The position numbers and the translations under genes are program-made. Positions 18,729-28,144 of a stretch of DNA of 64,000 nt are shown one piece after another. The notes beneath the pieces were generated by a model. That model was not told where the DNA came from and did not search any database. It saw only the letters and a program-made list of their open reading frames with translations. Location of the stretch: contig NZ_AUBG01000011.1 in assembly GCF_000429125.1 (NCBI RefSeq), positions 186,001 through 250,000 on the forward strand. Reading direction: 5' to 3'. The DNA is from Aequorivita capsosiphonis DSM 23843 (GTDB lineage Bacteria > Bacteroidota > Bacteroidia > Flavobacteriales > Flavobacteriaceae). Position 1 is the first letter of the stretch. The number at the start of each line of letters is the position of its first letter.

Positions 18729-19205
18729 CTAAAATAAAGATTGCTGTAGCGAAGAGCTCTCGTGTTCCAATAACCATTTTTTTCTATGCAGTCCACCAGC
18801 ATAACCAGTAAGCGAGCCATCACTGCCAACTACACGATGACAAGGAATTATAATTGAAATAGGATTTTTTCCATTTGCAGAAGCTGCGGCTCTAATCACT
18901 TTTGGATCACCTAGCTTATTGGCCATTTGCAGATATGACGAGGTTTTTCCAAAAGGAATGTTTAAAAGTTCGTTCCAAACCCGTTTTTGAAAATCAGTGC
19001 CTTCTGGGGAAAGTTTTAGATTGAATTCCTTCCGTTCACCTTCAAAATACTCCTGAAGCTGAAGAACTGCATCTTTCAATTCCTCTGGAACTTTTTCAGA
19101 AATAGTTGACGTTTCCGCATCTTTAAAAAGTACCGCCGAAAGTCCTTCCAAATTTCCTATAATTTCTAAAACTCCCATTGGAGTTTGTATAAAAACCGTT
19201 TTCAT
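18729..19205 (-). CDS. ogt: Methylated-DNA--protein-cysteine methyltransferase (Ogt type)
   Basis: The 158-residue suicide enzyme removes alkyl groups from O6-alkylguanine. The active-site motif IPCHRV lies near residue 124, followed by GSLTGYAGG; the helix-turn-helix region FQKRVWNELLNIPFG precedes it. It lies between the CNNM/CorC-type gene (1 bp overlap at 19205) and the serine hydrolase gene (1 bp gap), forming a tight three-gene unit. Confidence 0.93.
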   Translation of the reverse strand: MKTVFIQTPMGVLEIIGNLEGLSAVLFKDAETSTISEKVPEELKDAVLQLQEYFEGERKEFNLKLSPEGTDFQKRVWNELLNIPFGKTSSYLQMANKLGDPKVIRAAASANGKNPISIIIPCHRVVGSDGSLTGYAGGLHRKKWLLEHESSSLQQSLF

Positions 19206-20305
19206 TATTCATCCTTTTTTTTTGGTTCGCCATCTTCATTTAATTGAATTCCCATTCGTTTGGCACGTACTTCCCAGTTTTTTCTTGCCTGGAGTTGCAT
19301 ATCCTCAATGTTATCGCTTTCATCCATAATTTCCAGACCAAGCAGGGTTTCAATAATGTCTTCCATAGTAACAACACCGATGGTATTGCCAAATTCATCC
19401 ACCACTTGAGCAATATGCATTCTTTGTTTTATAAAGACTTCAAACAAATCCGGAATCGGTTTTTTGGCATCCACTACGGTTATCTCACGCTTAATATCAG
19501 CCAGCATTTTGTTCCCATGTTCGTCCACTATCCCTTCCAAAACATCATCCCGAAGAACAAAGCCCGTTATATTATGCGTTTTCTCCTTGTAAATTGGAAT
19601 CCGTGAAAAACGCAGGCTTTTATGTTTTTTATGGAAGGTTTTAAGACTCATTTCTTCGTTTTCTAGAGTAACAACAGGGAATGGCGTCATTACATCCTTC
19701 GCCTGAACAGATTTAAAAACCAGTAGATTCTTGATAACTGTGGTTTCATTTTCCTCAAAAACGCCCTCCTCTTCTGCTGCATCCGTAATAGCAAGGAATT
19801 CTTCACGGCTCATGGTACTTACGTGAGCAGATTTGCCTACCATCTTTGTTACAAACATTAAGAGCCAAAGAATACCAGTATATTTCAGTGGGAAGATAAT
19901 TACCTTTAAAAACGTTGCGGTAAAAGGACCTAATTTTTTCCAGTAAGTAGCACCTATTGTTTTCGGGATTATTTCAGAAACTACTAAAATAAGAATCGTC
20001 ATGATTGCGGAGACAACGCCAACGATATTCATTCCCAAAAATTCAACCTTAAAGGGTAGTTTCTCGGCTTCTACTCCAACCAAAATGGCTCCAACGGTAT
20101 GTGCTATGGTATTTAGTGTAAGTATAGCGATCAATGGTTTGTCGATATCCTTCTTGAAATTGGTCAAAGTAACGGCATACTTTTTAGCCTCCTGGACCTT
20201 CATCCGTAGATAAGTAGGCGTAAAACTCAACAAGGAGGCCTCCAGAATGGAACATAAAAAAGAAAAGAAAATAGATAGTACTGCATATACTATGAGTAAA
20301 GTCAT
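19205..20305 (-). CDS. CNNM/CorC-type membrane protein (hemolysin family, DUF21-CBS)
   Basis: Starting at ATG 20305 the protein has 366 residues. A DUF21 membrane domain with four hydrophobic segments covers about 1-190, and a CBS pair follows at about 200-330 (for example VKDVMTPFPVV-like and VVDEFGNTIGVVTMEDIIETLLG). CNNM/CorC proteins take part in magnesium or cobalt efflux. A frame from 20395 adds residues with no signal or domain. The downstream gene ogt overlaps by one base. Confidence 0.88.
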   Translation of the reverse strand: MTLLIVYAVLSIFFSFLCSILEASLLSFTPTYLRMKVQEAKKYAVTLTNFKKDIDKPLIAILTLNTIAHTVGAILVGVEAEKLPFKVEFLGMNIVGVVSAIMTILILVVSEIIPKTIGATYWKKLGPFTATFLKVIIFPLKYTGILWLLMFVTKMVGKSAHVSTMSREEFLAITDAAEEEGVFEENETTVIKNLLVFKSVQAKDVMTPFPVVTLENEEMSLKTFHKKHKSLRFSRIPIYKEKTHNITGFVLRDDVLEGIVDEHGNKMLADIKREITVVDAKKPIPDLFEVFIKQRMHIAQVVDEFGNTIGVVTMEDIIETLLGLEIMDESDNIEDMQLQARKNWEVRAKRMGIQLNEDGEPKKKDE

Positions 20306-20380
20306 ACGGGATGTTTTAATTTTTTTAAAAATAAAGAAATTATAACGCCTTTTAACGCAAGGTCTTGTTAATTGCGCAAA

Positions 20381-20403
20381 AAAAAACCGCCACATTGGGC
20401 GGT
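20381..20403 (-). terminator. Intrinsic terminator downstream of the 156-residue protein gene
   Basis: On the minus strand ACCGCC-n6-GGCGGT (20386-20403) is followed by a run of eight or more T. It ends transcription of the gene at 20422-20892. Confidence 0.8.
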
Positions 20404-20421
20404 CTTTCTACAAAAATATCT

Positions 20422-20892
20422 TTAAGAAGCTTTCAATAGTGGTCTTAATGTACCTTCCCAACGTTTTGCGTCTTGAAGGCAAACAAAAGGGTCTTTGCTA
20501 AACTCATCATCAGCGCGCTCGTCATAAAAGACGATTTCCTTTTTCCCAGTCTTTTCTATAAATTCAAGACCTACCCAATCCAGGGTTTTATCAGATTGCT
20601 TGATTGTCTTGGCGTGACAGTCCTTTACATCCTCCATATCAACAATTTTAAAATCGTCTGATGGATTCTTTTTAGATGTATATACCAGTTTTCTGGAAAT
20701 GGCATCCACACCAATTACCAAATTACCGATAATATCTATATCCTTCAATTGTATGCCATTGCTCTGTGAAAGTTGAACAACAGATTTCTTTACTTTTTTG
20801 TTGACGCCGCCCGCGCTTATAATCATATAGCCCACAGGTACAGCTATTAACAACAATATTATAACCCCAATAAGGGATGCACTTATTTCCAT
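20422..20892 (-). CDS. Single-pass membrane protein of unknown function
   Basis: The 156-residue product starts with one membrane helix (about 5-27, SLIGVIILLLIAVPVGYMII) and continues as a soluble alpha/beta-like domain with many Asp and Lys residues. The end, CLQDAKRWEGTLRPLLKAS, is not assigned to a family I know. ATG 20892 is the start and a terminator follows. The function is unknown. Confidence 0.75.
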   Translation of the reverse strand: MEISASLIGVIILLLIAVPVGYMIISAGGVNKKVKKSVVQLSQSNGIQLKDIDIIGNLVIGVDAISRKLVYTSKKNPSDDFKIVDMEDVKDCHAKTIKQSDKTLDWVGLEFIEKTGKKEIVFYDERADDEFSKDPFVCLQDAKRWEGTLRPLLKAS

Positions 20893-20975
20893 AATGAATA
20901 ATTTTTAAGATGAATAATTGGAATAAAAAATGGTTTGAAAGTCAATTCAAACACTTCGAAAAAATCATCAAAAAA

Positions 20976-21335
20976 TTACCAAAAAAAGTGGAAAGGAAAC
21001 AGATACTGAAAGATCAACTCCCGTTTGTCTGTTGCGGAATATGAACAGGTAAATAAAGAAGAAACCTGAACGTTTGAAAAATTCTTGCTGGAATAGAGCA
21101 TTCCAACAAATCCAGTACCCAAGGATTCATTTTGCGAAAGCGTTGGAGAAAATTTGCCGATGGAAAGTTCATCAAAAACATAAGGTTTTGGATTATCGTC
21201 GGCCTGAAAATTAGAAACCGCTGCTGATTTGACCTTATCGGAAAAAGAAACATTGGCGAAAGCTATATTCCCAAAAATCAAGAAGATGGCCATCGAGACC
21301 AAGAATGTACCTATATGTTTTTCAGCAAGTTTCAC
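20976..21335 (-). CDS. Small secreted protein of unknown function
   Basis: The frame encodes a signal peptide (KLAEKHIGTFLVSMAIFLIF...AFA) followed by about 90 residues with no recognised domain. No ATG precedes the signal; GTG at 21335 gives a normal signal peptide and is preferred over TTG 21353. A TAAATTTG box (21351-21358, minus) lies just upstream. It sits 45 bp after hemB. Whether it is translated is uncertain. Confidence 0.45.
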   Translation of the reverse strand: MKLAEKHIGTFLVSMAIFLIFGNIAFANVSFSDKVKSAAVSNFQADDNPKPYVFDELSIGKFSPTLSQNESLGTGFVGMLYSSKNFSNVQVSSLFTCSYSATDKRELIFQYLFPFHFFW

Positions 21336-21380
21336 TTGACAAATGTAGGTCAAATTTAGATTCGGAATGAAAAATTTTTC

Positions 21381-22370
21381 TTAATTAATCAATTTAGCTA
21401 CATCTTTGGCAAAATAGCTCGCAATCATAGAAGCACCTGAACGTTTTATGGCTGTCAGTTGTTCCATCATAACTGCATCGTGATCCAACCATCCTCTTTC
21501 CGCAGCTGCTTTCAACATAGCATATTCACCACTAACCTGATAAACTGCAACAGGAACGTTTACAGTATTCTTAATCTCACGAACGATATCTAAATAACAA
21601 AGTCCCGGCTTTACCATTACAATGTCTGCTCCTTCCTCAATATCCATAAGCGTTTCCTTTATGGCTTCGTCGCGATTGCCATAATCCATTTGATAGGTTC
21701 TTTTGTCTTTCGGTATATTCTTAACGTCTACCGGAGCAGAATCCAACGCATCTCTAAACGGCCCATAAAACGCCGAAGCATATTTGGCGCTGTAGGCCAT
21801 AATTGCGATATCAACAAAACCTTCGTCTTCTAATAAAGTTCGAATCTCAAAAATACGACCGTCCATCATATCACTTGGCGCAACTACATCTGCGCCAGCT
21901 TTTGCGTGGCTCAGTGACATTTCGGCCAAGACGGCGCTACTGTCATCATTTAATATTTTTCCTTCAGATACTATTCCGTCATGACCGTACATTGAAAAAG
22001 GATCCAAAGCCACATCGGTCATAACCAGCATTTCCGGTACGGCATTTTTAACCGTTTTTATGGCACGTTGCATCAAGCCATCTGGATTTAGCGCTTCTTT
22101 TCCTGTGTTATCTTTCAGTTTATCATCAATTTTTACGAAAAGTAAAACTGACTTCAGACCGAGTTTCCAAAGCTCTTTTACTTCCTTTTCTAACAGATCT
22201 AAACTCAATCTGTAATAATTGGGCATCGAGGCAATTTCCTCTTTTACGCCTTTTCCCTCCACCACAAAAAGTGGTGCGATAAAGTCTTTCGGACTTAAAA
22301 TAGTTTCACGAACCAAACTTCTCATACTTTCACTAGTTCGCAATCTTCGGTTTCTTCTTAATGGATACAT
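21381..22370 (-). CDS. hemB: Delta-aminolevulinic acid dehydratase (porphobilinogen synthase)
   Basis: The 329-residue enzyme condenses two aminolevulinate molecules to porphobilinogen. Both active-site lysine regions are present: MAYSAKYASAFYGPFRDA and the Schiff-base lysine in VMVKPGLCYLD. The N-terminal RRNRRLR segment and the family length fit. It is separated from the other hem genes by the helicase and rraB genes. Confidence 0.97.
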   Translation of the reverse strand: MYPLRRNRRLRTSESMRSLVRETILSPKDFIAPLFVVEGKGVKEEIASMPNYYRLSLDLLEKEVKELWKLGLKSVLLFVKIDDKLKDNTGKEALNPDGLMQRAIKTVKNAVPEMLVMTDVALDPFSMYGHDGIVSEGKILNDDSSAVLAEMSLSHAKAGADVVAPSDMMDGRIFEIRTLLEDEGFVDIAIMAYSAKYASAFYGPFRDALDSAPVDVKNIPKDKRTYQMDYGNRDEAIKETLMDIEEGADIVMVKPGLCYLDIVREIKNTVNVPVAVYQVSGEYAMLKAAAERGWLDHDAVMMEQLTAIKRSGASMIASYFAKDVAKLIN

Positions 22371-22559
22371 ATCTATTTAGATTTTAGACTTGAGATTTTA
22401 GATTTTAGATTTTTTGATAAATCTGAAATCGTAAATTCAAAAATCAATTTAGTAATATATTTAAACCATAAACCAGATTTTCAACGAAATTTTAAACTCG
22501 TTAAAATACCTTATTTTTAGCGTTGCAAATTTACTACTATAATCTGAGCCTTCGTTAAA

Positions 22560-25214
22560 TTGAACACCCTAACCTCTTCACTTCTTTTCAAATTTACTTG
22601 GCGTAGCTACCAACAGCGTTTCTTGGACGGTTTTGAAAACCACAATGAAGATAATCACCTGCACGTAGTGGCACCACCAGGCTCTGGAAAAACAATTCTC
22701 GGATTGGAAATGGTGCGCCGAATAAACAAAAAAACACTAATACTTTCGCCCACTTTAACCATTCGAAATCAATGGAATGAGCGTATGTTAGAGTGTTTTG
22801 TCAACGATGAGGATTCATTTCCCATTTCCTTCGACTTAAAAAATCCGGAAACACTCACCTTTTCGACGTATCAATCTTTACATTCCTTTTATAAGAATGA
22901 AATGGAAAGTTCGGATAATAAATTACTGAATTTCTTTAAGAAAGCAGGAATTGAAAACCTTGTTTTAGACGAAGCGCATCACCTAAAAAACGAATGGTGG
23001 AAACCTCTTTTCAGTTTAAAACAAATTCCCGATTGTACTGTAATTTCACTGACTGCAACGCCGCCTTATGATAGCGAACCAAGTGAAATCGCAAAGTATT
23101 TTGAATTATGTGGCCTCATTGATATGGAAATCGGTCTACCAGAATTGGTAAAGGAAGGCAATCTATGTCCGCATCAGGATTATATCTACTTTTCGAAACC
23201 AGAGCAGAAACAAATTCTGTATATCATCAAATATCGCGAGCAGTTATTAGCCTTTGTTTCGGAATTAAAAACCAATGTAGATTTCAAAGATTTTATTCTG
23301 AAACACCCATTTTATGCCAATACGGAAAATTCGCTGGAAGCCATTTACGAGCATCCAGATTTCTATTCGGCGATTCTAATATATTTAAATTCGATTGATT
23401 TTGAAATTCCTTCGGAAAAGATTGAATTGTTGGGAGTCAAGTCAAAAAATATCACTTTTCCTTCTTTTAATTATGAATGGGTTGAAGCTCTGTTGCAGCC
23501 TATTTTGGTTGATGATAGGGAGGATTATATTGAAGATGAAATCCTGATAGAAGCAATTGAAAGAAACTTACGGAAAATCGGGGCTTTTGATAAACAACGC
23601 GTCAATCTTGTAGGTGAAAGCAATCTTTACCGTTCCCTTTCCCAAAGTACCACGAAGCTAAAGAGCATTGTAGAAATAGCGAAAATCGAATCCACCAATC
23701 TTGGAAGTTCACTGCGAATGGTTGTTCTTTCAGACTATATTCGAAAGGAATTTCTCGATTTTAAATATGGTGATTCACTTTCGGAAATAAACAAGCTAGG
23801 CGTGGTTCCTATCTTCCAATATCTTCGTCACACCATAAAAAGTGAAACTGGTTTAAATCTTCAGAAAAGTAAATTGGCGGTGCTTACTGGATCCTTAATT
23901 TTAATTCACAATTCCTTGGTCGATGAACTGACTGCCAAAATTTCTTTAGATGCTTTTACCCAATCTATCTTGTGGGATACAGAATACATTATTATCACCC
24001 CAACTCTAAATGGAAAGAAGGAAATGGTCAGTGCGATGACGCAACTTTTTGAGGAAGGATTTATTGAGGTTCTCATCGGGACCAAATCCCTTTTGGGAGA
24101 AGGCTGGGATGCACCGGCTATCAACACGCTAGTCTTGGCTTCATTTGTCGGTTCTTTTGTAACCTCCAACCAAATGCGTGGACGGGCACTTCGCATAAAC
24201 CCATTTAAACCTGAGAAAGTCGCAAACATATGGCATCTCGCCTGCGTGGATCCTACGAGTGAAATTGGAGGTGCTGATGTGGAAACATTGACACGAAGAT
24301 TTGATGCTTTCTGCGGAATTTCCCTAGAAGGAAAACCTTATATACAAAATGGTATTTCAAGTTTAGGAATAACTAACGAAACACCAAAAGTGGAAGTTTT
24401 CAATGAGAAAATGCATTCTCTTTCATTAAATCGTAAAAATATAAGGGGAAGATGGAATACAGCCTTAGAGAAAGGAAATATCTTGATTCGAGAATTAAAG
24501 ATGGACTTTCCCGCCAAAAAAGCTGCTGCCAAACCGAAGAAACTATATTATCGAGACTTGGTGAAATATACGTTTATCGAACTTTTAGCCTTACTACTGA
24601 TTACCATACCTGAGCTTTTTCTACAGAATCTTTTCACCTTAATCTCACGAGGATTTCTTTATTTCTTCTATGCCATTGCAAGTGGCATTCTTTTAATATT
24701 CGTTCCAAAAACTTTCAAGGCACTCAAACTATATTTTAAATACGGAAGAAGAGATAAACAGTTATGTAATATTGCCAATGCGTTGAAAGCAACGATGATT
24801 GAAAAAGGAATTATACAAACTCCCGATGTTCAATTAGATGTTATAATTGAAGAATTTCGCCCTGGTGAAATAAGTTGCTTTTTACAAGGTTCAACAGTAA
24901 AGGAAAGTCTTCTTTTTATTGATTATTTAGAAGAAATTATCGAGCCCGTTGAAAATCCACGTTATATAATTACACAAGCTGGCTGGTTTAGAAATTTATT
25001 AGGACTTTCCAATTATTACAGTGTTCCAAAATTATTTGCCGAACGAAGAAAAGATGCAGATGTATTTTTCGAGTATTGGGAAAAATTCAATGGAAAAGCA
25101 GGTTTAAGCTTTACAAGAAATCTAAAGGGGCGGAAATTATTGCTAAAAGCACGCTTCCATTATTTCCAGGATGATAACAGAGTAAGGTCGAAAAAGGCTT
25201 TGATTTGGAAATAA
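22560..25214 (+). CDS. DEAH-box SF2 helicase-like protein with an internal membrane segment
   Basis: The 884-residue protein has SF2 helicase motifs: Walker A PPGSGKT (39-45), DEAH (137-140), SLTATPP (about 165) and the motif V/VI region with GEGWDAP and QMRGRALR (about 535). After the helicase core, about residues 669-715 are strongly hydrophobic (FIELLALLLITIPELF and SGILLIFVP), which suggests two membrane helices; a 160-residue C-terminal domain follows. Such a membrane-embedded helicase is unusual. TTG 22560 is the only plausible start, since a stop lies 5 codons upstream and the first ATG would remove the Walker A motif. Its stop codon abuts the stop of the convergent rraB-like gene. Confidence 0.85.
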   Translation: MNTLTSSLLFKFTWRSYQQRFLDGFENHNEDNHLHVVAPPGSGKTILGLEMVRRINKKTLILSPTLTIRNQWNERMLECFVNDEDSFPISFDLKNPETLTFSTYQSLHSFYKNEMESSDNKLLNFFKKAGIENLVLDEAHHLKNEWWKPLFSLKQIPDCTVISLTATPPYDSEPSEIAKYFELCGLIDMEIGLPELVKEGNLCPHQDYIYFSKPEQKQILYIIKYREQLLAFVSELKTNVDFKDFILKHPFYANTENSLEAIYEHPDFYSAILIYLNSIDFEIPSEKIELLGVKSKNITFPSFNYEWVEALLQPILVDDREDYIEDEILIEAIERNLRKIGAFDKQRVNLVGESNLYRSLSQSTTKLKSIVEIAKIESTNLGSSLRMVVLSDYIRKEFLDFKYGDSLSEINKLGVVPIFQYLRHTIKSETGLNLQKSKLAVLTGSLILIHNSLVDELTAKISLDAFTQSILWDTEYIIITPTLNGKKEMVSAMTQLFEEGFIEVLIGTKSLLGEGWDAPAINTLVLASFVGSFVTSNQMRGRALRINPFKPEKVANIWHLACVDPTSEIGGADVETLTRRFDAFCGISLEGKPYIQNGISSLGITNETPKVEVFNEKMHSLSLNRKNIRGRWNTALEKGNILIRELKMDFPAKKAAAKPKKLYYRDLVKYTFIELLALLLITIPELFLQNLFTLISRGFLYFFYAIASGILLIFVPKTFKALKLYFKYGRRDKQLCNIANALKATMIEKGIIQTPDVQLDVIIEEFRPGEISCFLQGSTVKESLLFIDYLEEIIEPVENPRYIITQAGWFRNLLGLSNYYSVPKLFAERRKDADVFFEYWEKFNGKAGLSFTRNLKGRKLLLKARFHYFQDDNRVRSKKALIWK

Positions 25215-25550
25215 TTATTCGTCAAATTCGATTGAAGTTTCCCAACCATCATACTCACCATTATATTTTGTTGCAAGTTCAAAAAATTCCATAGTATCAA
25301 AATCGATAGAACTTTCATTTATACTTTCAACTCTATAAATAATCAGCAAAAGCTTTTGATATCCCTTTCTTTTCCGAAGGTGTTTAAACGAGGTTTGGAA
25401 CCCAATATCCCAAGTATAACTTTCAAAAATTTCAAGATCCTTTCTTTTTTCAAAATAAAACCAATGGGTAACAGGACGCTTTTCTCTCCCGTCGTCACCG
25501 AAAGCGTCAAGTATTTCGAAAATTTTTTTATTCGTTCTATTTCTTGACAT
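25215..25550 (-). CDS. RraB-family ribonuclease E inhibitor-like protein
   Basis: The 111-residue acidic protein resembles RraB: VTHWFYFEKRKDLEIFE at about 27-43 and the C-terminal GEYDGWETSIEFDE are typical. RraB binds RNase E and changes mRNA decay in Escherichia coli. Its partner in Bacteroidota is not established. The gene is convergent with the helicase gene with no gap. The family call is from motif memory and moderately sure. Confidence 0.7.
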   Translation of the reverse strand: MSRNRTNKKIFEILDAFGDDGREKRPVTHWFYFEKRKDLEIFESYTWDIGFQTSFKHLRKRKGYQKLLLIIYRVESINESSIDFDTMEFFELATKYNGEYDGWETSIEFDE

Positions 25551-25889
25551 TGGAATACTTGATTTAAGCTGATTTGTTTTAAAGGTTCACATTATTCCTT
25601 CCACAAGATCACTTGGCAAACGAGGAAGGAATGCCTTAAAGATATTGAAGGAACTATAAAGATAGGATTTTCTTCATTAAAGTAATCTCCGGCAAGACCG
25701 AAACTTGTCCGCTGCAGGAAGAGAGCCTTGTAAGTATGCTCCTTTTACTGAAACAGATTTTTTTGAGAAACTGTGGTTACGCAATTAACATTGGGAAATT
25801 GAAATACCTACAAGGAGCCCGCCGAAAAGGCGGGAACACCTTGCAAGAATATCGATAGCTTCAGGCGAAATAAAAAAATATCTTACAGA
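25551..25889. other. Structured 339-bp intergenic region, candidate ncRNA
   Basis: No ORF is supported here. The stretch has nested inverted repeats: ATTCCTTCC/GGAAGGAAT (25594-25602 with 25624-25632) enclosing CAAG/CTTG; CGGCAAG/CTTGTCCG near 25690-25712; CTTGTAAG/CTTGCAAG (about 25728 and 25840) enclosing GCTCCTTTTA/TACAAGGAGC and a CCCGCC-GAAAA-GGCGGG hairpin. The arrangement resembles a branched RNA. The strand and family are unknown; it matches none of tmRNA, SRP RNA or RNase P as far as I can tell. Confidence 0.35.
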
Positions 25890-26825
25890 TTAAACCCACT
25901 CTTTGGGATTTCTTAAAACTTCAACAAGTTGTTCTTCTTCACTTCCAACTTCTGGATGATGATCATAAACCCATTGTACGTGTGGCGGTAAACTCATTAA
26001 AATACTTTCAATTCGGCCATTGGTTTTTAAGCCGAACAGCGTTCCCTTATCGTGAACTAGATTAAATTCTACATAGCGACCACGACGGATTTCTTGCCAA
26101 GTTCTATTTTCTTCGGCATAAGGAAGATTTTTTCGTTTTTCCACAATGGGAACATAACATTCCAAAAAGCTATCGCCAACTTCGGTTACAAAATTGTACC
26201 AATCTTCCATCGACATATCCTTCGCCATATTTTTATCGTCCTTCGCCAAGGCTTCGGACGACTTAAGGTAATCGAAAAACAATCCGCCTATTCCACGAGC
26301 TTCTTCTCTATGTGAATTCCAGAAATATTCATCGCACCGTTTTTTGTAGGTATCATAAAACTCAGGGCTGTGTTTGTCGCAAGCGGTTTTACATACTTGA
26401 TGAAAATGCTTTGCATCTTCTTCAAATAAATAATAAGGCGTTAAATCTTGTCCACCGCCAAACCAACTGTCTACGATATTTCCTTCAGCATCATACATTT
26501 CAAAATAGCGCCAATTCGCGTGGACTGTTGGCACCATTGGACTTTTTGGATGGAGCACTAAGCTCAAACCACAAGCAAAAAAATCAGCGTCTTTTACACC
26601 GAAATATGCTTGCATACTTTCGGGCAATTTCCCGTGAACTTCACTGATATTTACACCCCCCTTTTCAAAAACGTCCCCGTTTTTAATTACGCGGGTTTGT
26701 CCGCCGCCACCTTCTTTGCGGATCCATTTATCTTCTTGGAACTTTGCCTTTCCGTCAATTTCCTCCAATGCGGAGGTGATTTCGTTTTGCAAGTTTTTTA
26801 TGTATGCTACAAATTTTTCTTTCAT
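25890..26825 (-). CDS. hemF: Oxygen-dependent coproporphyrinogen III oxidase
   Basis: The 311-residue enzyme decarboxylates coproporphyrinogen III to protoporphyrinogen IX using oxygen. Family motifs include the GGGGQTRV segment, FGGGQDLTPYY, and RRGRYVEFNLVHDKGT near the C-terminus. It overlaps the upstream EI24-domain gene by 4 bp (ATGA), so both belong to one operon with hemE. Confidence 0.97.
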   Translation of the reverse strand: MKEKFVAYIKNLQNEITSALEEIDGKAKFQEDKWIRKEGGGGQTRVIKNGDVFEKGGVNISEVHGKLPESMQAYFGVKDADFFACGLSLVLHPKSPMVPTVHANWRYFEMYDAEGNIVDSWFGGGQDLTPYYLFEEDAKHFHQVCKTACDKHSPEFYDTYKKRCDEYFWNSHREEARGIGGLFFDYLKSSEALAKDDKNMAKDMSMEDWYNFVTEVGDSFLECYVPIVEKRKNLPYAEENRTWQEIRRGRYVEFNLVHDKGTLFGLKTNGRIESILMSLPPHVQWVYDHHPEVGSEEEQLVEVLRNPKEWV

Positions 26826-27589
26826 TGAAAATCCTTTTTTAGTGTTTTTGAGCTCTCTAAAACCCTCAAAGTTTCCGTACTCGCGGCAGTAACCGAAAGC
26901 GGTAAAACCAAAATAATCCCCACAACTGGAATCAATAATACAAGCATAAAAACGATACCATTTCCAATAGCCAAACCTCGATTCCTTTTTACAAATTGAA
27001 TGCTTTCGGAATATTTATAATGTCGTTCCAATGTGTAATCCATATTCCCGAAGCCCGCGTAATAGCTTTGCACCAAAAACAAAAGTATGGTGGAAATTAT
27101 TCCAACCACCGGAATGAATCCAATTAAAATAATTGGAATGGTAAATAGCAACTCCAACAAAAGATTCCGAACGTTTATCCGTATACCTCGCCAAAGTTGC
27201 GCAGCATTGGTGGTATTTCTGTGGGAATGCCTTGTGTGATCTATTCCGTATAAATGCTTTTCAATTTTTTCCGAAACCGGACTCATAAACGGAGCACTTA
27301 AAGCCATTACAATATGACGATAAAGAATAAGCCCTAAAGCAAGAATTATTAACGCTCCTATAAAATCGCTAATTGCCCTAAAGGTTTCGAAGCCCCATTC
27401 CCAAAACCAAGCTTTTGAGATAAAAGCACCCAGATTATCACCTAATCCCCAAGCAGAAAAACCGATTAAAACCGCCGTTAGAAAACTAATCGCCATTGGC
27501 ACACCGAAGTATTTCCAAAGCCCAAGTTTGTTGATGAGCTTGAAAGTTCCTGCGTATGCTTTTATGCCTTTTAGGATGTTTTTTATCAT
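26822..27589 (-). CDS. EI24-domain (CysZ-like) membrane protein
   Basis: From ATG 27589 the product has 255 residues with at least four hydrophobic segments (for example VPMAISFLTAVLIGFSAWG, IGALIILALGLILY and IVFMLVLLIPVVGIILVLP). The pattern fits the EI24/CysZ family, some of whose members carry sulfate. Its place between hemE and hemF suggests a membrane role linked to heme synthesis, but that is only context. It overlaps hemF by 4 bp. Confidence 0.78.
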   Translation of the reverse strand: MIKNILKGIKAYAGTFKLINKLGLWKYFGVPMAISFLTAVLIGFSAWGLGDNLGAFISKAWFWEWGFETFRAISDFIGALIILALGLILYRHIVMALSAPFMSPVSEKIEKHLYGIDHTRHSHRNTTNAAQLWRGIRINVRNLLLELLFTIPIILIGFIPVVGIISTILLFLVQSYYAGFGNMDYTLERHYKYSESIQFVKRNRGLAIGNGIVFMLVLLIPVVGIILVLPLSVTAASTETLRVLESSKTLKKDFQ

Positions 27590-27609
27590 TTCTTGAACTT
27601 CAAACATAC

Positions 27610-27655
27610 CAGGTGTCATTGCGAGGGACGAAGCAATCTACCACCTGTTAGGTTT
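27610..27655. repeat. REP-like GTCATTGCGAGG element beside a palindrome half-site
   Basis: GTCATTGCGAGGGACGAAGC is a repeat seen widely in Bacteroidota intergenic DNA. It is flanked by CAGGTG (27610-27615) and CACCTG (27642-27647), the latter inside ACCTGTTAGGTTT, which is the right arm of the 33-bp palindrome at 29187-29219. Confidence 0.45.
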
Positions 27656-27658
27656 TTC

Positions 27659-28144
27659 TCAATCGTCTATATAAACCAATACTTTCTGAAAATTTTCAAT
27701 CTCATCAACAGCTTTAATCTTTTCAGCTTCCAAAGCTTTCTGCTTCAAAAACGAAACGATATCTTCTTGGTTTTTGTCTTTTAATTCTTCATATAAAGCA
27801 ATTCCCACTTGATTGTTGTGCAAATCCATCGCTCGTTCCAATGCTTCGTTTGGTGAAAAATCCTCGTGCCAATCGGTAAAACTTTTAGCCCAAGCAATTG
27901 CCTTTTCCTCATTATTCTTCCACTTTAAGCATTTCTTGGTTATCAAAATAACCCAAAGCGCATGCCTAAAAGCATTTGCAGGATTGCTTAAATGGTGTTT
28001 ACCTCCATACTCCTGCTGGGCAATATTCATACAATCCTTGGTTGCAAAAATTGTAGGTATGGTGTATAACGGATTTCTAAGAAAAAGGCCAAGCAACCCG
28101 AAAAGTTGCTTGTAATCTAGGTTCTTTAAAATCCGCCAAAGCAT
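27659..28144 (-). CDS. DUF6973-type conserved protein
   Basis: The 161-residue protein has conserved His/Asn/Asp patches NAFRHALW, FTDWHED and MDLHNNQVG, which look like a metal or catalytic site and match a conserved Bacteroidota family I recall as DUF6973. The stop of hemE (28145) directly abuts its start, so it is in the hem operon. The function is unknown. Confidence 0.68.
   Translation of the reverse strand: MLWRILKNLDYKQLFGLLGLFLRNPLYTIPTIFATKDCMNIAQQEYGGKHHLSNPANAFRHALWVILITKKCLKWKNNEEKAIAWAKSFTDWHEDFSPNEALERAMDLHNNQVGIALYEELKDKNQEDIVSFLKQKALEAEKIKAVDEIENFQKVLVYIDD

Noticed and set aside
18728-18829. Upstream start of the serine hydrolase gene
   Set aside because: It would overlap ogt by about 100 bp; ATG 18727 starts 1 bp after the ogt stop and opens with a good membrane anchor.
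25551-25889. tmRNA, RNase P RNA or SRP RNA in the structured gap
   Set aside because: None of the conserved blocks of these RNAs could be recognised on either strand; only a generic structured-RNA call is made.
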